A stretch of 64,000 bases of DNA from Streptomyces orinoci (GTDB lineage: Bacteria > Actinomycetota > Actinomycetes > Streptomycetales > Streptomycetaceae), in contig NZ_PHNC01000031.1 in NCBI RefSeq assembly GCF_003121295.1, positions 1,366,439 to 1,430,438 of the forward strand, in the 5' to 3' direction. A model generated the notes under the pieces. The model saw only the letters and a list, made by a program, of their open reading frames with translations. It did not search any database and was not told the origin of the DNA. A program made the position numbers and the translations under genes. How positions within the stretch are numbered: the stretch's first letter is position 1; the number at the start of each line of letters is the position of its first letter. This document shows positions 1-9,337 of the stretch, in pieces.

Positions 1-299
1 GCCTCGCGCAGCGCGGCCGCTCCCAGGGTGGCGTCGTGAGTCTCGCAGTGGCCGCCGGTCTGCAGCCACATCCGCAGCTTGCGGTGCAGGGTGAGCAGCA
101 CCCGGCCGCCCGCCGGGTCCACCACCAGGGCACTGGCGGTGAGGTGGCCGTCCGCGCAGGGCTTGAACATCCCGTCCGGGTGGGCCTGGAGGTGATCCAG
201 GTAGGCCAGCCGCAGCGCCTCCTGCCCGGGTTCGGCGGAGGGCGCGGACCACTCCTTGAGGACCCGCTCGGCGTCCTGGTGCAGGGCCGGCGGGATCAC
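1..299 (-). CDS. NUDIX hydrolase, N-terminal part (cut by window edge)
   Basis: The first 99 residues are present; the rest lies before the window. The reading frame (VIPPALHQDAERVLKEW near the start, then a strand with VVDPAGGRVLLTLHRKLRMW and GGHCE) looks like the N-terminal half of a NUDIX fold, where GGHCE would open the NUDIX box. NUDIX enzymes hydrolyse nucleoside diphosphate derivatives; the substrate cannot be told. The GTG start at 299 overlaps the TGA of the upstream metalloprotease gene by 4 bases (GTGA), so the two are probably translationally coupled. Confidence 0.75.
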   Translation of the reverse strand, partial: MIPPALHQDAERVLKEWSAPSAEPGQEALRLAYLDHLQAHPDGMFKPCADGHLTASALVVDPAGGRVLLTLHRKLRMWLQTGGHCETHDATLGAAALRE

Positions 300-1780
300 T
301 CCCCGGAGTCCTTGCCCTGGTCCTCCTGGCCCTTGCCCTGCTCCTCGCCCTTGGCGGAGTCCTGGGCGGAGTCCTCGCCCTTGGCGGGCTCCCCGGGCTT
401 CGGCCGGCCGCCGCCCGCCGCCTCGCCCAGCATCTTGTCCAGCTCGGAGAAGTCCAGGTGCTCGCGGTGGACAAAGCCGTCCGGGTCGTCCAGGTCGGCG
501 GCGGTGGGCAGCATGTCGGGGTGCTCCCACAGGGCGTCGCGGCCCTCGGCGCCACGGGCGTCGGTGAGCGAGGCCCACAGCCGGGAGGCGTCGCGCAGCC
601 GGCGCGGGCGCAGCTCCAGGCCGATCAGGGTGGCGAAGGTCTGCTCCGCGGGGCCGCCACTGGCCCGGCGGCGGCGCAGGGTCTCCCGCAGGGCGCCGGC
701 GGACGGCAGATGGGGCTCGGCGGCGGCGTGCACCACCGCGTCCACCCAGCCCTCGACCAGGGCCAGCGCGGTCTCCAGCCGGGCCAGCGCGGCCTTCTGC
801 TCGGGGGAGTCCTCGGGCTGGAACATGCCCTGCTGCAGGGCCTCCTGCAACTGCTCGGGGCGCGAGGGATCGAGCTGGCCGACCGCGTCCTCCAGCTTGG
901 CGGTGTCCACCTTGATGCCGCGGGCATAGCCCTCCACGGCGCCGAACAGATGCGAGCGCAGCCAGGGCACATGGGCGAACAGCCGCTGGTGGGCAGCCTC
1001 GCGCAGGGCCAGGTAGAGCCGTACCTCGTCCTTGGGCACGCCCAGGCCGGAGCCCAGGGCGTCGATGTTCACCGGCAGCAGGGCGGCCTTGCCGGCCGGG
1101 CCCAGCGGCAGGCCGATGTCGGTGGAGCCGACCACCTCGCCCGCCAGCACGCCCACCGCCTGGCCGATCTGGGTGCCGAACATGGCGCCGCCCATGGAGC
1201 GCATCATCCCCAGCAGCGGGCCCGCCATGGCCTGCATCTCCTCGGGCAGCACCCCGCCCATGGCCGCGCCGACCCGCTCGGCGACCGGGTCCACCAGCTC
1301 CTTCCAGACCGGAACGGTGGCCTCCACCCACTCCGCGCGGCTCCAGGCGACCGCCGAGGCGGAGCCGGAGGGCAGCGAGGTGACGCCGTCCAGCCACAGG
1401 TCCGCCAGGCGCACCGCCTCCTCCACCGCGGCCCGCTCGGCGGCCGTGACGCTGGAGTCCTTGGTGCCGTCGGCGGTGCCCTGGGCGACCGTCTGACGGG
1501 CGATGTCCTTGGCCATGTCCCAGTTCACCGGGCCGCCCTCGTAGGAGAGCATCTGCCCGAGCTGCTGGAAGGCGGCGCCCAGATCGGCGGGGTTCATCGA
1601 GCCGAACATCGCGGCGAAGGGGTTCTCCCCGCCGCCGGCGCCCGCCCCGAAGCCGAAGGGATTCGCGGGGCCCTGTCCGCGGCCGCCGCCGCCACCCTGG
1701 TCACCGCCCTTCTTCTTGCCGTTGTCGCCGTCCTCCGGCTCCTCCGGCGGAAGACCGAATCCGAATGGGGTGTCACTCAC
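296..1780 (-). CDS. Zinc-dependent metalloprotease, DUF2342 family
   Basis: A 494-residue protein with a Gly- and Lys-rich N-terminus (GKKKGGDQ, FGFGAGAGGG), then an all-helical domain. The segment REAAHQRLFAHVPWLR carries the ExxH-type pattern of the DUF2342 zincin-like family, often labelled F420-biosynthesis-associated although no F420 gene is nearby. Its substrate is unknown. I chose the GTG at 1780 (VSDTPFGFGLPPEE) because family members begin there; the frame stays open to 1855. It overlaps the downstream NUDIX gene by 4 bases. The C-terminus is a low-complexity Glu/Lys/Gly tail. Confidence 0.8.
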   Translation of the reverse strand: MSDTPFGFGLPPEEPEDGDNGKKKGGDQGGGGGRGQGPANPFGFGAGAGGGENPFAAMFGSMNPADLGAAFQQLGQMLSYEGGPVNWDMAKDIARQTVAQGTADGTKDSSVTAAERAAVEEAVRLADLWLDGVTSLPSGSASAVAWSRAEWVEATVPVWKELVDPVAERVGAAMGGVLPEEMQAMAGPLLGMMRSMGGAMFGTQIGQAVGVLAGEVVGSTDIGLPLGPAGKAALLPVNIDALGSGLGVPKDEVRLYLALREAAHQRLFAHVPWLRSHLFGAVEGYARGIKVDTAKLEDAVGQLDPSRPEQLQEALQQGMFQPEDSPEQKAALARLETALALVEGWVDAVVHAAAEPHLPSAGALRETLRRRRASGGPAEQTFATLIGLELRPRRLRDASRLWASLTDARGAEGRDALWEHPDMLPTAADLDDPDGFVHREHLDFSELDKMLGEAAGGGRPKPGEPAKGEDSAQDSAKGEEQGKGQEDQGKDSGE

Positions 1781-1984
1781 GGGTTTCCTCGGCTCGTAGG
1801 GCCGCCGGCCCCGGGCCGACGGCGAATGCCCGACAACACCACCCAGCGTAGACACCTCCTCCGGTTCCGGGCTTGGTGCTTCCCCGTCCCGGGGGCTGCG
1901 GCAGGATGGACGTCACCTGGTACGTACGGTTCATGACACTGGTGATGGCGCGTACGCACTGAAGACAACCGCTGGAGACGCCCG

Positions 1985-3109
1985 GTGAGTTCCCCCGACC
2001 GAGAAGTTCGCGCAGCGCGAAACGGTTCCGCGCGAGACAGTACGAGCCTGCCCGGCCGACGGCCCGTGGTCGCCGTGACCGGTGCTGCGCAGGGCGTGGG
2101 CGCGCTGCTCACGCGCCGCCTGGCCGCGTCCGAGGACATCAAGCATGTGATCGCCATCGATGAGCGGCGCGGTGAGGTGACCGAGGCGCAGTGGCATGTC
2201 CTGGACGTCCGGGACCCGGCCATCGCGGAGAAGCTGCGCGGCGCGGATGTGGTGGTGCACCTGGCGCTGGACCTCGACCTGGAGACCGATCCGGCCGCCC
2301 GTACCGCCTACAACGTCCGCGGCACCCAGACCGTGCTGACCGCGGCCGCCGCGGCCGGGGTGCACCGGGTGGTGCTGTGCACCTCGGCGATGGTCTACGG
2401 GGCGCACCCGGACAACGATGTCCCGCTGGCCGAGGACGCCGAGCTGCGGGCCACCGCCGAGGCCACCGGGGTCGGCGATCTGCTGGAGATCGAGCGGCTG
2501 GCCCGGCGGGCGCCACGGGCGCACCCCGGGCTCAATGTGACAGTGCTGCGGCCGGCCGTCCTGGTCGGCGGCACCGACACCGCGCTGACCCGGTACTTCG
2601 AGTCGCCGCGTCTGCTGGTGGTGGCCGGTTCCCGGCCCGCCTGGCAGTTCTGTCATGTGGACGACCTGGTCAGCGCGCTGGAGTTCGCCGCCCTGGAGAA
2701 GGCGGAGGGCGAGCTGGCGGTGGGCTGCGACGGCTGGCTGGAGCAGGAGGAGGTCGAGGAGCTCAGCGGGATCCGGCGGATGGAGCTGCCCTCGGCGGTG
2801 GCGCTGGGCGCCGCCTCCCGGCTGCACCGGCTGGGGCTGACCCCCTCCCCGGCCGGGGACCTGGCCTACACCATGCACCCCTGGGTGGTCAGCGGGCACC
2901 GGCTGCACGACGCGGGCTGGCGGCCGCGCTGGACCAATGAGGAGGTACTGGCCGAGCTGCTGGAGGAGGTGGCCGGACGGCACACGGTCGCCGGGCGCCG
3001 GCTGGGGCGCAAGGACGCCACCGCCGCGGGCGCGGCGGGTGCGACGGTCGCCCTGCTGGGTACGGCCGCGCTGGTGCGCAGGGCGCGCAAGGCCCGCCGC
3101 CGGGCGTAG
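1985..3109 (+). CDS. NAD-dependent epimerase/dehydratase (extended SDR) family protein
   Basis: 374 residues, GTG start with GGAG about 10 bases upstream. The N-terminal Rossmann motif is VAVTGAAQGVGALL (about residues 29-42). DVVVHLALDLD and VLCTSAMVYGAHP follow the extended SDR pattern, with the Tyr in VYGAHP, but no clear YxxxK pair is present, so catalysis is uncertain. There is an Arg-rich hydrophobic C-terminal tail (TVALLGTAALVRRARK) that could be a tail anchor. It is divergent from the metalloprotease gene and shares a 200-base intergenic region with it. Confidence 0.75.
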   Translation: MSSPDREVRAARNGSARDSTSLPGRRPVVAVTGAAQGVGALLTRRLAASEDIKHVIAIDERRGEVTEAQWHVLDVRDPAIAEKLRGADVVVHLALDLDLETDPAARTAYNVRGTQTVLTAAAAAGVHRVVLCTSAMVYGAHPDNDVPLAEDAELRATAEATGVGDLLEIERLARRAPRAHPGLNVTVLRPAVLVGGTDTALTRYFESPRLLVVAGSRPAWQFCHVDDLVSALEFAALEKAEGELAVGCDGWLEQEEVEELSGIRRMELPSAVALGAASRLHRLGLTPSPAGDLAYTMHPWVVSGHRLHDAGWRPRWTNEEVLAELLEEVAGRHTVAGRRLGRKDATAAGAAGATVALLGTAALVRRARKARRRA

Positions 3110-3201
3110 GCCGGTGCCACACGCCTTGGCGGAACCTCCGGACGCCGGGCGGCCAAGCGGTAGGGACGCCCGGGGCGGGGCAGGATCCGGGGTACGGCAC
3201 G

Positions 3202-3669
3202 ATGGACGTCATGGCACGCACTGAGGACCACCCCGGCGAACTGGCCGCCCCGGAGCCCGTCCGGCTGCTGGCGATCCGCGACACCCCGCTGTCCGTGGAC
3301 GAGGTGTTCACCGCCGTCGGCGACGATGCGGCGGGCGGCACCGTGCTCTTCGTGGGCACCGTCCGGGACCACGACGGCGGCGCGGACGTCGCCGGGCTCG
3401 GCTACTCGGCACACCCGTCCGCCGAGGCCGAGCTGCGGCGGGTCGCCGAGAAGGTGGCGGCGGACTTCCCGGTCCGGGCGCTGGCCGCGGTGCACCGGGT
3501 GGGGGAGCTGACGGTCGGCGACCTGGCGGTGGTGGTGGCGGTGTCCTGCCCGCACCGGGCGGAGGCGTTCGAGGCGTGCCGACGGCTGATCGACGACCTC
3601 AAGCGTGAGGTGCCGCTGTGGAAGCATCAGCGGTTTTCGGACGGTACGGAGGAGTGGGTCGGCGCGTAG
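3202..3669 (+). CDS. moaE: Molybdopterin synthase catalytic subunit MoaE
   Basis: 155 residues, the usual MoaE length. MoaE with MoaD converts precursor Z (cPMP) to molybdopterin by dithiolene sulfur transfer. Diagnostic features are GGTVLFVGTVRDHDGG near residue 50 and the C-terminal block DDLKREVPLWKHQ, whose lysines are the conserved active-site residues. It lies 92 bases after the SDR gene on the same strand; no other Moco gene is nearby. A second in-frame ATG at 3211 is possible, and neither start has a strong ribosome binding site. Confidence 0.92.
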   Translation: MDVMARTEDHPGELAAPEPVRLLAIRDTPLSVDEVFTAVGDDAAGGTVLFVGTVRDHDGGADVAGLGYSAHPSAEAELRRVAEKVAADFPVRALAAVHRVGELTVGDLAVVVAVSCPHRAEAFEACRRLIDDLKREVPLWKHQRFSDGTEEWVGA

Positions 3670-3783
3670 CGCCGTCCTTGGGGGGTGGTGGCCGGGCGAC
3701 GGGCGGGAGGGTGGGGATTTAGGGCGTTTGGGGGTTTCGGGGGGCTTTGGGGTTTGAGGGGGCTTTGCTCGGACGGTTCGCCT

Positions 3784-3799
3784 CCGGTTGCGTAACCGG
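3784..3799. repeat. Short inverted repeat upstream of a small membrane protein gene
   Basis: CCGGTT-gcgt-AACCGG, a perfect 6-base-arm inverted repeat in the 213-base gap between moaE and the next gene. It may be an operator; no regulator can be assigned from the sequence. Confidence 0.3.
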
Positions 3800-3882
3800 T
3801 CCCCTGACGGGAGCGTTGAGTCGGCAGGCTATTAATCTGCTCATCGGTCAGTTAACGGTGTGTCAAGGGGTCGGAGGCCGGT

Positions 3883-4074
3883 ATGGCGGCGCTCGCGTGG
3901 TTGCTGATTCCGGTTGTCGCGGCCGCCGCGGCGGCGCTGTGGGGAAGCTGGGCGGCCCGCAACCGCAAGGCCGGCGATGTCGCGGAGCTGGCGGGGTACG
4001 AGAAGTTCCGTGAGGCGATGGAGCGCTCGGATTCCGGGTCGGGCTCGGCCCAGCCCCCCTCTTCGGCCGCCTGA
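3883..4074 (+). CDS. Small single-pass membrane protein
   Basis: 63 residues starting MAALAWLLIPVVAAAAAALW, one N-terminal membrane segment (about residues 3-20) followed by a charged region (RNRKAGDVAELAGYEKFREA) and a Ser/Pro tail. GGAGG lies at a good distance before the ATG. It sits 79 bases before the PDZ protease gene and is probably cotranscribed with it. I do not recognise a functional domain; a short hydrophobic protein next to this protease is common in Streptomyces. Confidence 0.65.
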   Translation: MAALAWLLIPVVAAAAAALWGSWAARNRKAGDVAELAGYEKFREAMERSDSGSGSAQPPSSAA

Positions 4075-4153
4075 CCGGCCACGATGGCCTCCGGCTGCCC
4101 CGGACGGACCGCCCCGGGAGTGGACTGTCGGACCGGTCCCGTACTGTCGTTCC

Positions 4154-5242
4154 ATGCCCCGCCGCACCGCGACGATGCTCGCCTCCCTGCTGACGCTGAT
4201 CGCGCTCCTCTGCGCAGGTGTGCTGATCCCCGTGCCCTACTCGGAGATGTCCCCCGGGCCCACGGTCAACACCCTGGGCGACCACGGCGGCGAGCCGGTG
4301 CTGCAGATCTCCGGCCATGAGACGTACCAGAACAGCGGCCACCTCAATATGACCACGGTGCGGGTCACCGGCTCGCAGTACCGGATGAACCTGATAGAAG
4401 CGCTCTACGGCTGGCTGGACAACGACTATCTGGTGGTGCCGCACAGCACGCTCTATCCGGACGACAAGTCGCCGGACGAGCTGAACCAGGAGACCGCCGA
4501 GGAGTTCAGCCAGTCCCAGGAGAGCGCCAAGGTGGCGGCGCTCAGGCATCTGCACTTCCCGGTGGGCAGCCGGGTGGTGGTCTCCACCGTGGTCAAGGCC
4601 AGCCCGGCGGAGGGCCGGCTGCACGCGGGCGATGTGATCAAGGCGGTGGACGGCACCGAGGTCAAGCAGCCCGGTGATGTGGCCAAACTGGTGACCAAGC
4701 ACCGGCCGGGGCAGCAGGTCTCCTTTCGGGTGATCCCCGCCAAGGAGGCGGCCGCGGCCGAGAAGGAGAAGCGGCAGCCCACGACGGAGAGCACCGTCAC
4801 CCTGACCACCGCCGCGGCGCCGGGGGACAAGCGGGCGATCGTCGGCATCCAGGCCGGGACCGCGCACACCTTCCCCTTCTCGATCAACATCAAGCTGGCG
4901 GATGTCGGCGGGCCCAGCGCCGGGCTGATGTTCGCGCTGGGCATAGTGGACAAGCTCACCAAGGGCGGGCTGACCGGCGGCAAGTTTGTCGCCGGCACCG
5001 GCACCATCGACGACGACGGCAAGGTCGGGCCGATCGGCGGGGTGGAGATGAAGACGCTGGGGGCGCGGGCCAAGGGCGCCCGCTACTTTCTGACGCCCAA
5101 GGACAACTGCGCCGCCGCGGCCAAGGACACGCCGTCGGGACTGACCCTGGTCAAGGTCGATTCCCTGGACGATGCGTTGGCTGCGCTCGGGAAGATTCGT
5201 ACGGGGGATTCGGCGGGTTTGCCGCGCTGCACGGCGAGGTGA
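4154..5242 (+). CDS. PDZ domain Lon-like membrane serine protease (YlbL/Lhr type)
   Basis: 362 residues. Layout: N-terminal membrane anchor (TMLASLLTLIALLCAGVLIPVP), the conserved PYSEMSPGPTVNTLG segment, a PDZ domain (ASPAEGRLHAGDVIKAVDG), and a C-terminal Lon-type proteolytic domain. The catalytic Ser is in GGPSAGLMFALG and the Lys in the segment VGPIGGVEMKTLGARAKGA, giving a Ser-Lys dyad. The active domain is predicted to face outside. The frame is open upstream to 3914, but MPRRTATM at 4154 precedes the membrane segment as in homologues. It is convergent with the PPA1309 gene, with a copy of the intergenic repeat between them. Confidence 0.88.
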   Translation: MPRRTATMLASLLTLIALLCAGVLIPVPYSEMSPGPTVNTLGDHGGEPVLQISGHETYQNSGHLNMTTVRVTGSQYRMNLIEALYGWLDNDYLVVPHSTLYPDDKSPDELNQETAEEFSQSQESAKVAALRHLHFPVGSRVVVSTVVKASPAEGRLHAGDVIKAVDGTEVKQPGDVAKLVTKHRPGQQVSFRVIPAKEAAAAEKEKRQPTTESTVTLTTAAAPGDKRAIVGIQAGTAHTFPFSINIKLADVGGPSAGLMFALGIVDKLTKGGLTGGKFVAGTGTIDDDGKVGPIGGVEMKTLGARAKGARYFLTPKDNCAAAAKDTPSGLTLVKVDSLDDALAALGKIRTGDSAGLPRCTAR

Positions 5243-5280
5243 GGGCCGGCCGGGCACCCGGCTGGGAGTGTTTCGTTGCC

Positions 5281-5361
5281 GGGTGCGGGCCGTCTATGGC
5301 TGGTCGCGCCCACGCGGCGCAGCCGCAGGATGCAGCTGCCCCGCGCCCCTGAGGGGGCGCC
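5281..5361. repeat. Intergenic repeat, long form, copy 1
   Basis: Runs from gcgggccgtctatggctgg to the cgcgcccctgagggggcgcc end and stops directly against the stop codon of the minus-strand PPA1309 gene (5362-5364). It contains the core tggctggtcgcgc plus the long-form insert cccacgcggcg. The same modules recur at 33757, 33863, 33947, 47584, 54876 and 60517. It separates two convergent genes and may act as a terminator. Confidence 0.7.
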
Positions 5362-5946
5362 CTACTCCGCGAAGGTCGCGGCCAGGGCGTCGGCCAGGCC
5401 GGGGACCAGGTCGGGGCCGGTGAGCACCTCGGTGGGGGAGTCCTTCTCCCGCAGCCGGATCGCCGACTCCCGGGCGCCGTCCCGCAGCACCGCCACCGTC
5501 ATCCGGACCTCCTGCCGCTCCGGGTGCTTGGCCACCCAGGAGGCCAGCTGCTTCTCGCTCATCCCATGCGGCACCGAGCCCTCGGCGGATGGCGGCAGCA
5601 TCAGCCGCTCCACGGTCAGCGCACAGCCCACCACCGCCTCGGGCCAGGCGATGGTGCCCAGGAACTCGTCCAGCGCGGTGCCGGCGGGCAGCTCCTCCTG
5701 CTCGATGGGGGTGTAGGAGGGGGCGGCCCCGCCCTCGGCGGGCTGGTCCAGGCCGAGCTGGGCGGCCAGCGCGGGCTCCTGGGCGCGCAGCCGCGCGGTG
5801 TCCACCAGGGCGAACAGCCGGGCGGGCTGGTCCCAGCCGAGGCCGGAGGCATAGTCGTCGATCTCAAGGACGGCGCGGGTGAGCGGGCTGGCGGCCATGG
5901 GGGCGCCGGGGTCGGGGAGGCTCGAGGAGCCGGTGTTGCTGGACAT
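5362..5946 (-). CDS. PPA1309 family protein
   Basis: 194 residues, acidic and soluble, with no membrane segment. The sequence MSSNTGSSSLPDPGAP leads into ASPLTRAVLEIDDYASGLGWDQPARLFALV, typical of the actinobacterial PPA1309 family of unknown function. WPEAVVGCALTVERLMLPP and VRMTVAVLRDGARESAIRLR are the conserved core. It is divergent from the UPF0182 gene, as in other Streptomyces. Function is not known. Confidence 0.75.
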   Translation of the reverse strand: MSSNTGSSSLPDPGAPMAASPLTRAVLEIDDYASGLGWDQPARLFALVDTARLRAQEPALAAQLGLDQPAEGGAAPSYTPIEQEELPAGTALDEFLGTIAWPEAVVGCALTVERLMLPPSAEGSVPHGMSEKQLASWVAKHPERQEVRMTVAVLRDGARESAIRLREKDSPTEVLTGPDLVPGLADALAATFAE

Positions 5947-6069
5947 GCCCAATATCGTGCCTTGCCCGGGGCCGAAAACGGGAACCGAGTAAGCCCTCGG
6001 TAAGTTGCCACACTGGGCCCTGCTATCCCCGGGTCCCGATCCACAGCTCCACCGACAGCGAACTTCGAG

Positions 6070-8973
6070 GTGCGCACCTTGGCTTTCCAGATGCCGGACC
6101 GCGGCGGAGGCCCCACAGGGCCACGGATAAGAGTCGGCCGGCCGCCCCGGCGCGTGAGGACCCTGCTGACCACCCTGGGTGTGCTGGCCGCGCTGGCCAT
6201 GCTGTTTGTGATGTTCGCCGGGTTCTGGACCGACTGGCTCTGGTACCGCTCGGTGCACTACTCCTCGGTCTTCACCACCACCCTGGGCACCAAGATCGGG
6301 CTGTTCGCGGTCTTCGGTCTGCTGATGGCGCTGGCGGTGGGGTTCAACATCTGGCTGGCACACCGGCTGCGGCCGCCGCTGAGCGCCATGTCGGTGGAGC
6401 AGCAGAGCCTGGACCGCTACCGGATGGGCATCGCCCCGTACAAGAAGTGGGTGCTGCTGGCGGTCACTTCGCTGGTCGCCCTGGTGGCGGGCGCTTCGGC
6501 GGCGGGGCAGTGGCGCACCTGGCTGCTGTGGGTCAACGGGGTCTCCTTCGGCCAGAAAGACCCGCAGTTCCACAAGGACATCTCCTTCTACACCTTCGAT
6601 CTGCCCTGGTACCGCTTCCTGTTGAGCTTCGGCTTCGCGGCGGCGGTGCTCTCCCTGATCGCCGCGGCCCTGGTGCACTACCTCTACGGCGGACTGCGGC
6701 TGACCAGCCCCGGGCATCGGGCCACCGCGGCGGCCACCGGTCATCTCTCGGTGCTGCTGGGCCTGTTCGTCCTGCTGAAGGCGGTGGCCTACTGGCTCGA
6801 CCGGTACGGCCTGGCCGTCAAGTCCAGCGGTCTGAAGTCCACCGAAGGCTGGACGGGCCTGCGCTATGTGGACGCCAATGCCTTCCTGCCGGCCAAGACC
6901 ATCCTGTTCATCATCGCGCTGATCTGCGCGGTGCTGTTCTTCGCGACGCTGTGGCGGCGCACCTGGCAGCTGCCGGTGATCGGCTTCGGGCTGATGGTGC
7001 TCTCGGCCATCCTGATCGGCGGGCTCTACCCGGCGATTGTGCAGAAGTTCCAGGTCCAGCCCAATGAGCAGGCCAAGGAAGCGCCGTACATCAAGAAGAA
7101 CATCACCGCCACCCGCCAGGCGTATGGCATCGACGGCGCCCAGGAGAAGGACTACACCGGCGCCAGCGACCTCAAGGGCAAGGACAAGGACAAGCTGCGC
7201 GCCGCCGCCGACACCACGGCCGCGCTGCGCATCCTGGACCCCAATATCGTCTCCCCGGCCTTCCAGCAGCGGCAGCAGGGCAAGGGCTACTACCAGTTCC
7301 CCTCCACCCTGGATGTGGACCGCTATCAGGTGGACGGCAAGGAGCAGGACACCGTCATCGGACTGCGCGAGCTGAACATCAGCGGCATTCCCGAACGGAA
7401 CTGGATCAACGACCACTTCAAATACACCCACGGTTACGGGGCCATTGCCGCCAAGGGCACCGACGCCGACGGCCAGGGCGAACCCGACTACCTGGAGCGT
7501 GACCTGCCCGCCGAGGGCAAGCTGGGGACGTACCAACAGCGGGTGTATTTTGGCGAGAAGACCACCCAGTACTCGATCGTGGGCGGTCCCCAGCAGGAGC
7601 TGGACTACTCCAGCGACAAGGGTGAGAAGAGCTACCGCTACCGGGGCAAGGGCGGGGTGAGCCTGTCCAGCCCGGTCAACCGCGCCGCATACGCGGTGGC
7701 CTTCGCCGAGCCGCAGATCCTCTACTCCGGTGCCATCGGCGAGGGTTCGCGGATTCTCTACAACCGCACCCCCAAGGAGCGGGTGGAGGCGGTGGCGCCC
7801 TGGCTGACCATTGACGGCGACGCCTATCCGGCGGTGATCGACCACCGCATCCAGTGGATCGTGGACGCGTACACCACCAGCAATGGCTACCCCTACGCCT
7901 CCCGCACCACTCTGGGCGATTCCACCGCCGACTCACTGACCACCGGCCAGCGGGCGGTGGTCGCCCAGCAGAACCAGGTCAACTACATCCGCAACTCGGT
8001 CAAGGCCACGGTGGACGCGTACGACGGCACCGTCACCCTCTACCAGTGGGACAAGACCGACCCGGTGCTCAAGACCTGGATGAAGGCGTTCCCGGGCACC
8101 GTGAAGCCCAAGTCGGCGATAAGCCAGGACCTGTTGGCGCATCTGCGCTATCCGCAGGACCTGTTCAAGGTGCAGCGGGAACTGCTCACCCGCTACCACG
8201 TCACCGACGCCGAGACCTTCTACACCGGCAGTGAGCGCTGGCAGGTTCCGGATGACCCCACCAATAAGTCGGGGCACGCCGTTCCGCCGTATTACCTCAG
8301 CATGAAAATGCCGGACCAGGCACAGCAGGCGTTCTCCCTGACGACCACATTCACGCCCAACAGACGGGATAATCTGGGGGCGTTCATGGCGGTGAACGCG
8401 GATGCCAAGAGCGATGACTACGGCAAGATCCGTATTCTGAAACTGCGTTCGGACCGGACGGTCTCCGGTCCGCGCCAGGTGCAGAGCCAGTTCAACAGCA
8501 ACAATGAGATCGCCAGCAAGATCAATATTCTGAAGCGCGGCGACTCGGAGATCGAGTACGGAAATCTGCTGACCGTGCCGCTGGAGGACGGGCTGCTCTA
8601 TGTGGAGCCGGTCTATGTGCGGGGTGCGGGCGTCAACTTCCCGCAGTTGAAGAAGGTGTTGGTCACCTATGGCGACCGCACCGCCTTCGAGGACACCCTG
8701 CCGCAGGCGCTCGATGTGGTGTTCGGTGGCAAGGGTGCCACCGCGCCCCCCAAGCCGCCGGGCACCACCCCCACCGGGCAGGACGCCACGGTCCAGCAGG
8801 CGCTGAAGGACGCCCAGGACGCCTGGGATGCCTCCCAGAAGGCCCTGGAGAACAAGGATCTGACGGCCTATGACAAGGCCCAGCGGTCCCTGAAGGACGC
8901 GCTGGACCGGGCCAGCAAGGCCGAGAAGGAGGCCGCCGCCAAGGGCGGTGGCAAGAAGGAGGGCGGCCAGTAG
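6070..8973 (+). CDS. UPF0182 family large membrane protein
   Basis: 967 residues if the GTG at 6070 is used; an ATG at 6091 (MPDRGGGPTGPRIR) is an equally likely start. The first ~300 residues contain about seven membrane helices (e.g. LLTTLGVLAALAMLFVMFAGF), followed by a large extracytoplasmic region with the family block YRGKGGVSLSSPVNRAAYA. The C-terminus is a Lys/Asp/Ala-rich coiled tail (ALKDAQDAWDASQKALENKD). The family is present across actinobacteria; its function is unknown. An initiator tRNA gene starts 51 bases downstream. Confidence 0.88.
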   Translation: MRTLAFQMPDRGGGPTGPRIRVGRPPRRVRTLLTTLGVLAALAMLFVMFAGFWTDWLWYRSVHYSSVFTTTLGTKIGLFAVFGLLMALAVGFNIWLAHRLRPPLSAMSVEQQSLDRYRMGIAPYKKWVLLAVTSLVALVAGASAAGQWRTWLLWVNGVSFGQKDPQFHKDISFYTFDLPWYRFLLSFGFAAAVLSLIAAALVHYLYGGLRLTSPGHRATAAATGHLSVLLGLFVLLKAVAYWLDRYGLAVKSSGLKSTEGWTGLRYVDANAFLPAKTILFIIALICAVLFFATLWRRTWQLPVIGFGLMVLSAILIGGLYPAIVQKFQVQPNEQAKEAPYIKKNITATRQAYGIDGAQEKDYTGASDLKGKDKDKLRAAADTTAALRILDPNIVSPAFQQRQQGKGYYQFPSTLDVDRYQVDGKEQDTVIGLRELNISGIPERNWINDHFKYTHGYGAIAAKGTDADGQGEPDYLERDLPAEGKLGTYQQRVYFGEKTTQYSIVGGPQQELDYSSDKGEKSYRYRGKGGVSLSSPVNRAAYAVAFAEPQILYSGAIGEGSRILYNRTPKERVEAVAPWLTIDGDAYPAVIDHRIQWIVDAYTTSNGYPYASRTTLGDSTADSLTTGQRAVVAQQNQVNYIRNSVKATVDAYDGTVTLYQWDKTDPVLKTWMKAFPGTVKPKSAISQDLLAHLRYPQDLFKVQRELLTRYHVTDAETFYTGSERWQVPDDPTNKSGHAVPPYYLSMKMPDQAQQAFSLTTTFTPNRRDNLGAFMAVNADAKSDDYGKIRILKLRSDRTVSGPRQVQSQFNSNNEIASKINILKRGDSEIEYGNLLTVPLEDGLLYVEPVYVRGAGVNFPQLKKVLVTYGDRTAFEDTLPQALDVVFGGKGATAPPKPPGTTPTGQDATVQQALKDAQDAWDASQKALENKDLTAYDKAQRSLKDALDRASKAEKEAAAKGGGKKEGGQ

Positions 8974-9005
8974 GCCGAGCGAGGGAGCGTCACCCCGCGA
9001 CATGG

Positions 9006-9011
9006 TACGGT
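9006..9011 (+). promoter_or_regulatory. Probable -10 element of the first initiator tRNA gene
   Basis: TACGGT ends 13 bases before the mature tRNA 5' end. The second tRNA copy has TACAGT at a similar place with a clear -35, so this is read as the -10. Its -35 is weak. Confidence 0.4.
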
Positions 9012-9024
9012 TGTGCCACAACAG

Positions 9025-9098
9025 CGCGGGGTGGAGCAGCTCGGTAGCTCGCTGGGCTCATAACCCAGAGGTCGCAGGTTCAAATCCTGTCCCCGCTA
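9025..9098 (+). tRNA. Initiator tRNA-fMet (anticodon CAT)
   Basis: A 74-base gene with no encoded CCA. It has the initiator hallmarks: position 1 (C) does not pair with position 72 (T), and three consecutive G-C pairs close the anticodon stem (ctGGG-ctcataa-CCCag). The T arm is gcagg-ttcaaat-cctgt. It is identical to the copy at 11332-11405 over all 74 bases. Confidence 0.97.
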
Positions 9099-9105
9099 CG
9101 GAAGG

Positions 9106-9139
9106 ACAAGGCCCGGAGTCCACGGACTCCGGGCCTTGT
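9106..9139 (+). terminator. Rho-independent type hairpin after the first tRNA
   Basis: A perfect 16-base-pair stem (acaaggcccggagtcc with its complement) and a minimal loop, 7 bases after the tRNA. There is no long T run, which is usual for Streptomyces hairpin terminators. Confidence 0.8.
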
Positions 9140-9337
9140 CGTGCGTCCGGGCATCGGTCCAAGGGCCGGGACCATCGTTCGCATCGGGCGCCACGCTGCT
9201 CTGTGCGGGTTATGTGCGGGGCTTTTGATTAGAGTTTGGAGCGCCGTTGTGTCGGGAAGTCGGGAAGTCGACAAAACGCTGAAGTGACCTCACTGGCTGC
9301 GGTATTCCAGGTGTACGCAGGTTGCGGGAGTGCGACG

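Noticed and set aside
458..1936. Long plus-strand open frame opposite the metalloprotease gene
   Set aside because: Shadow frame caused by high GC at third positions; Gly/Gln/His-rich with no family resemblance.
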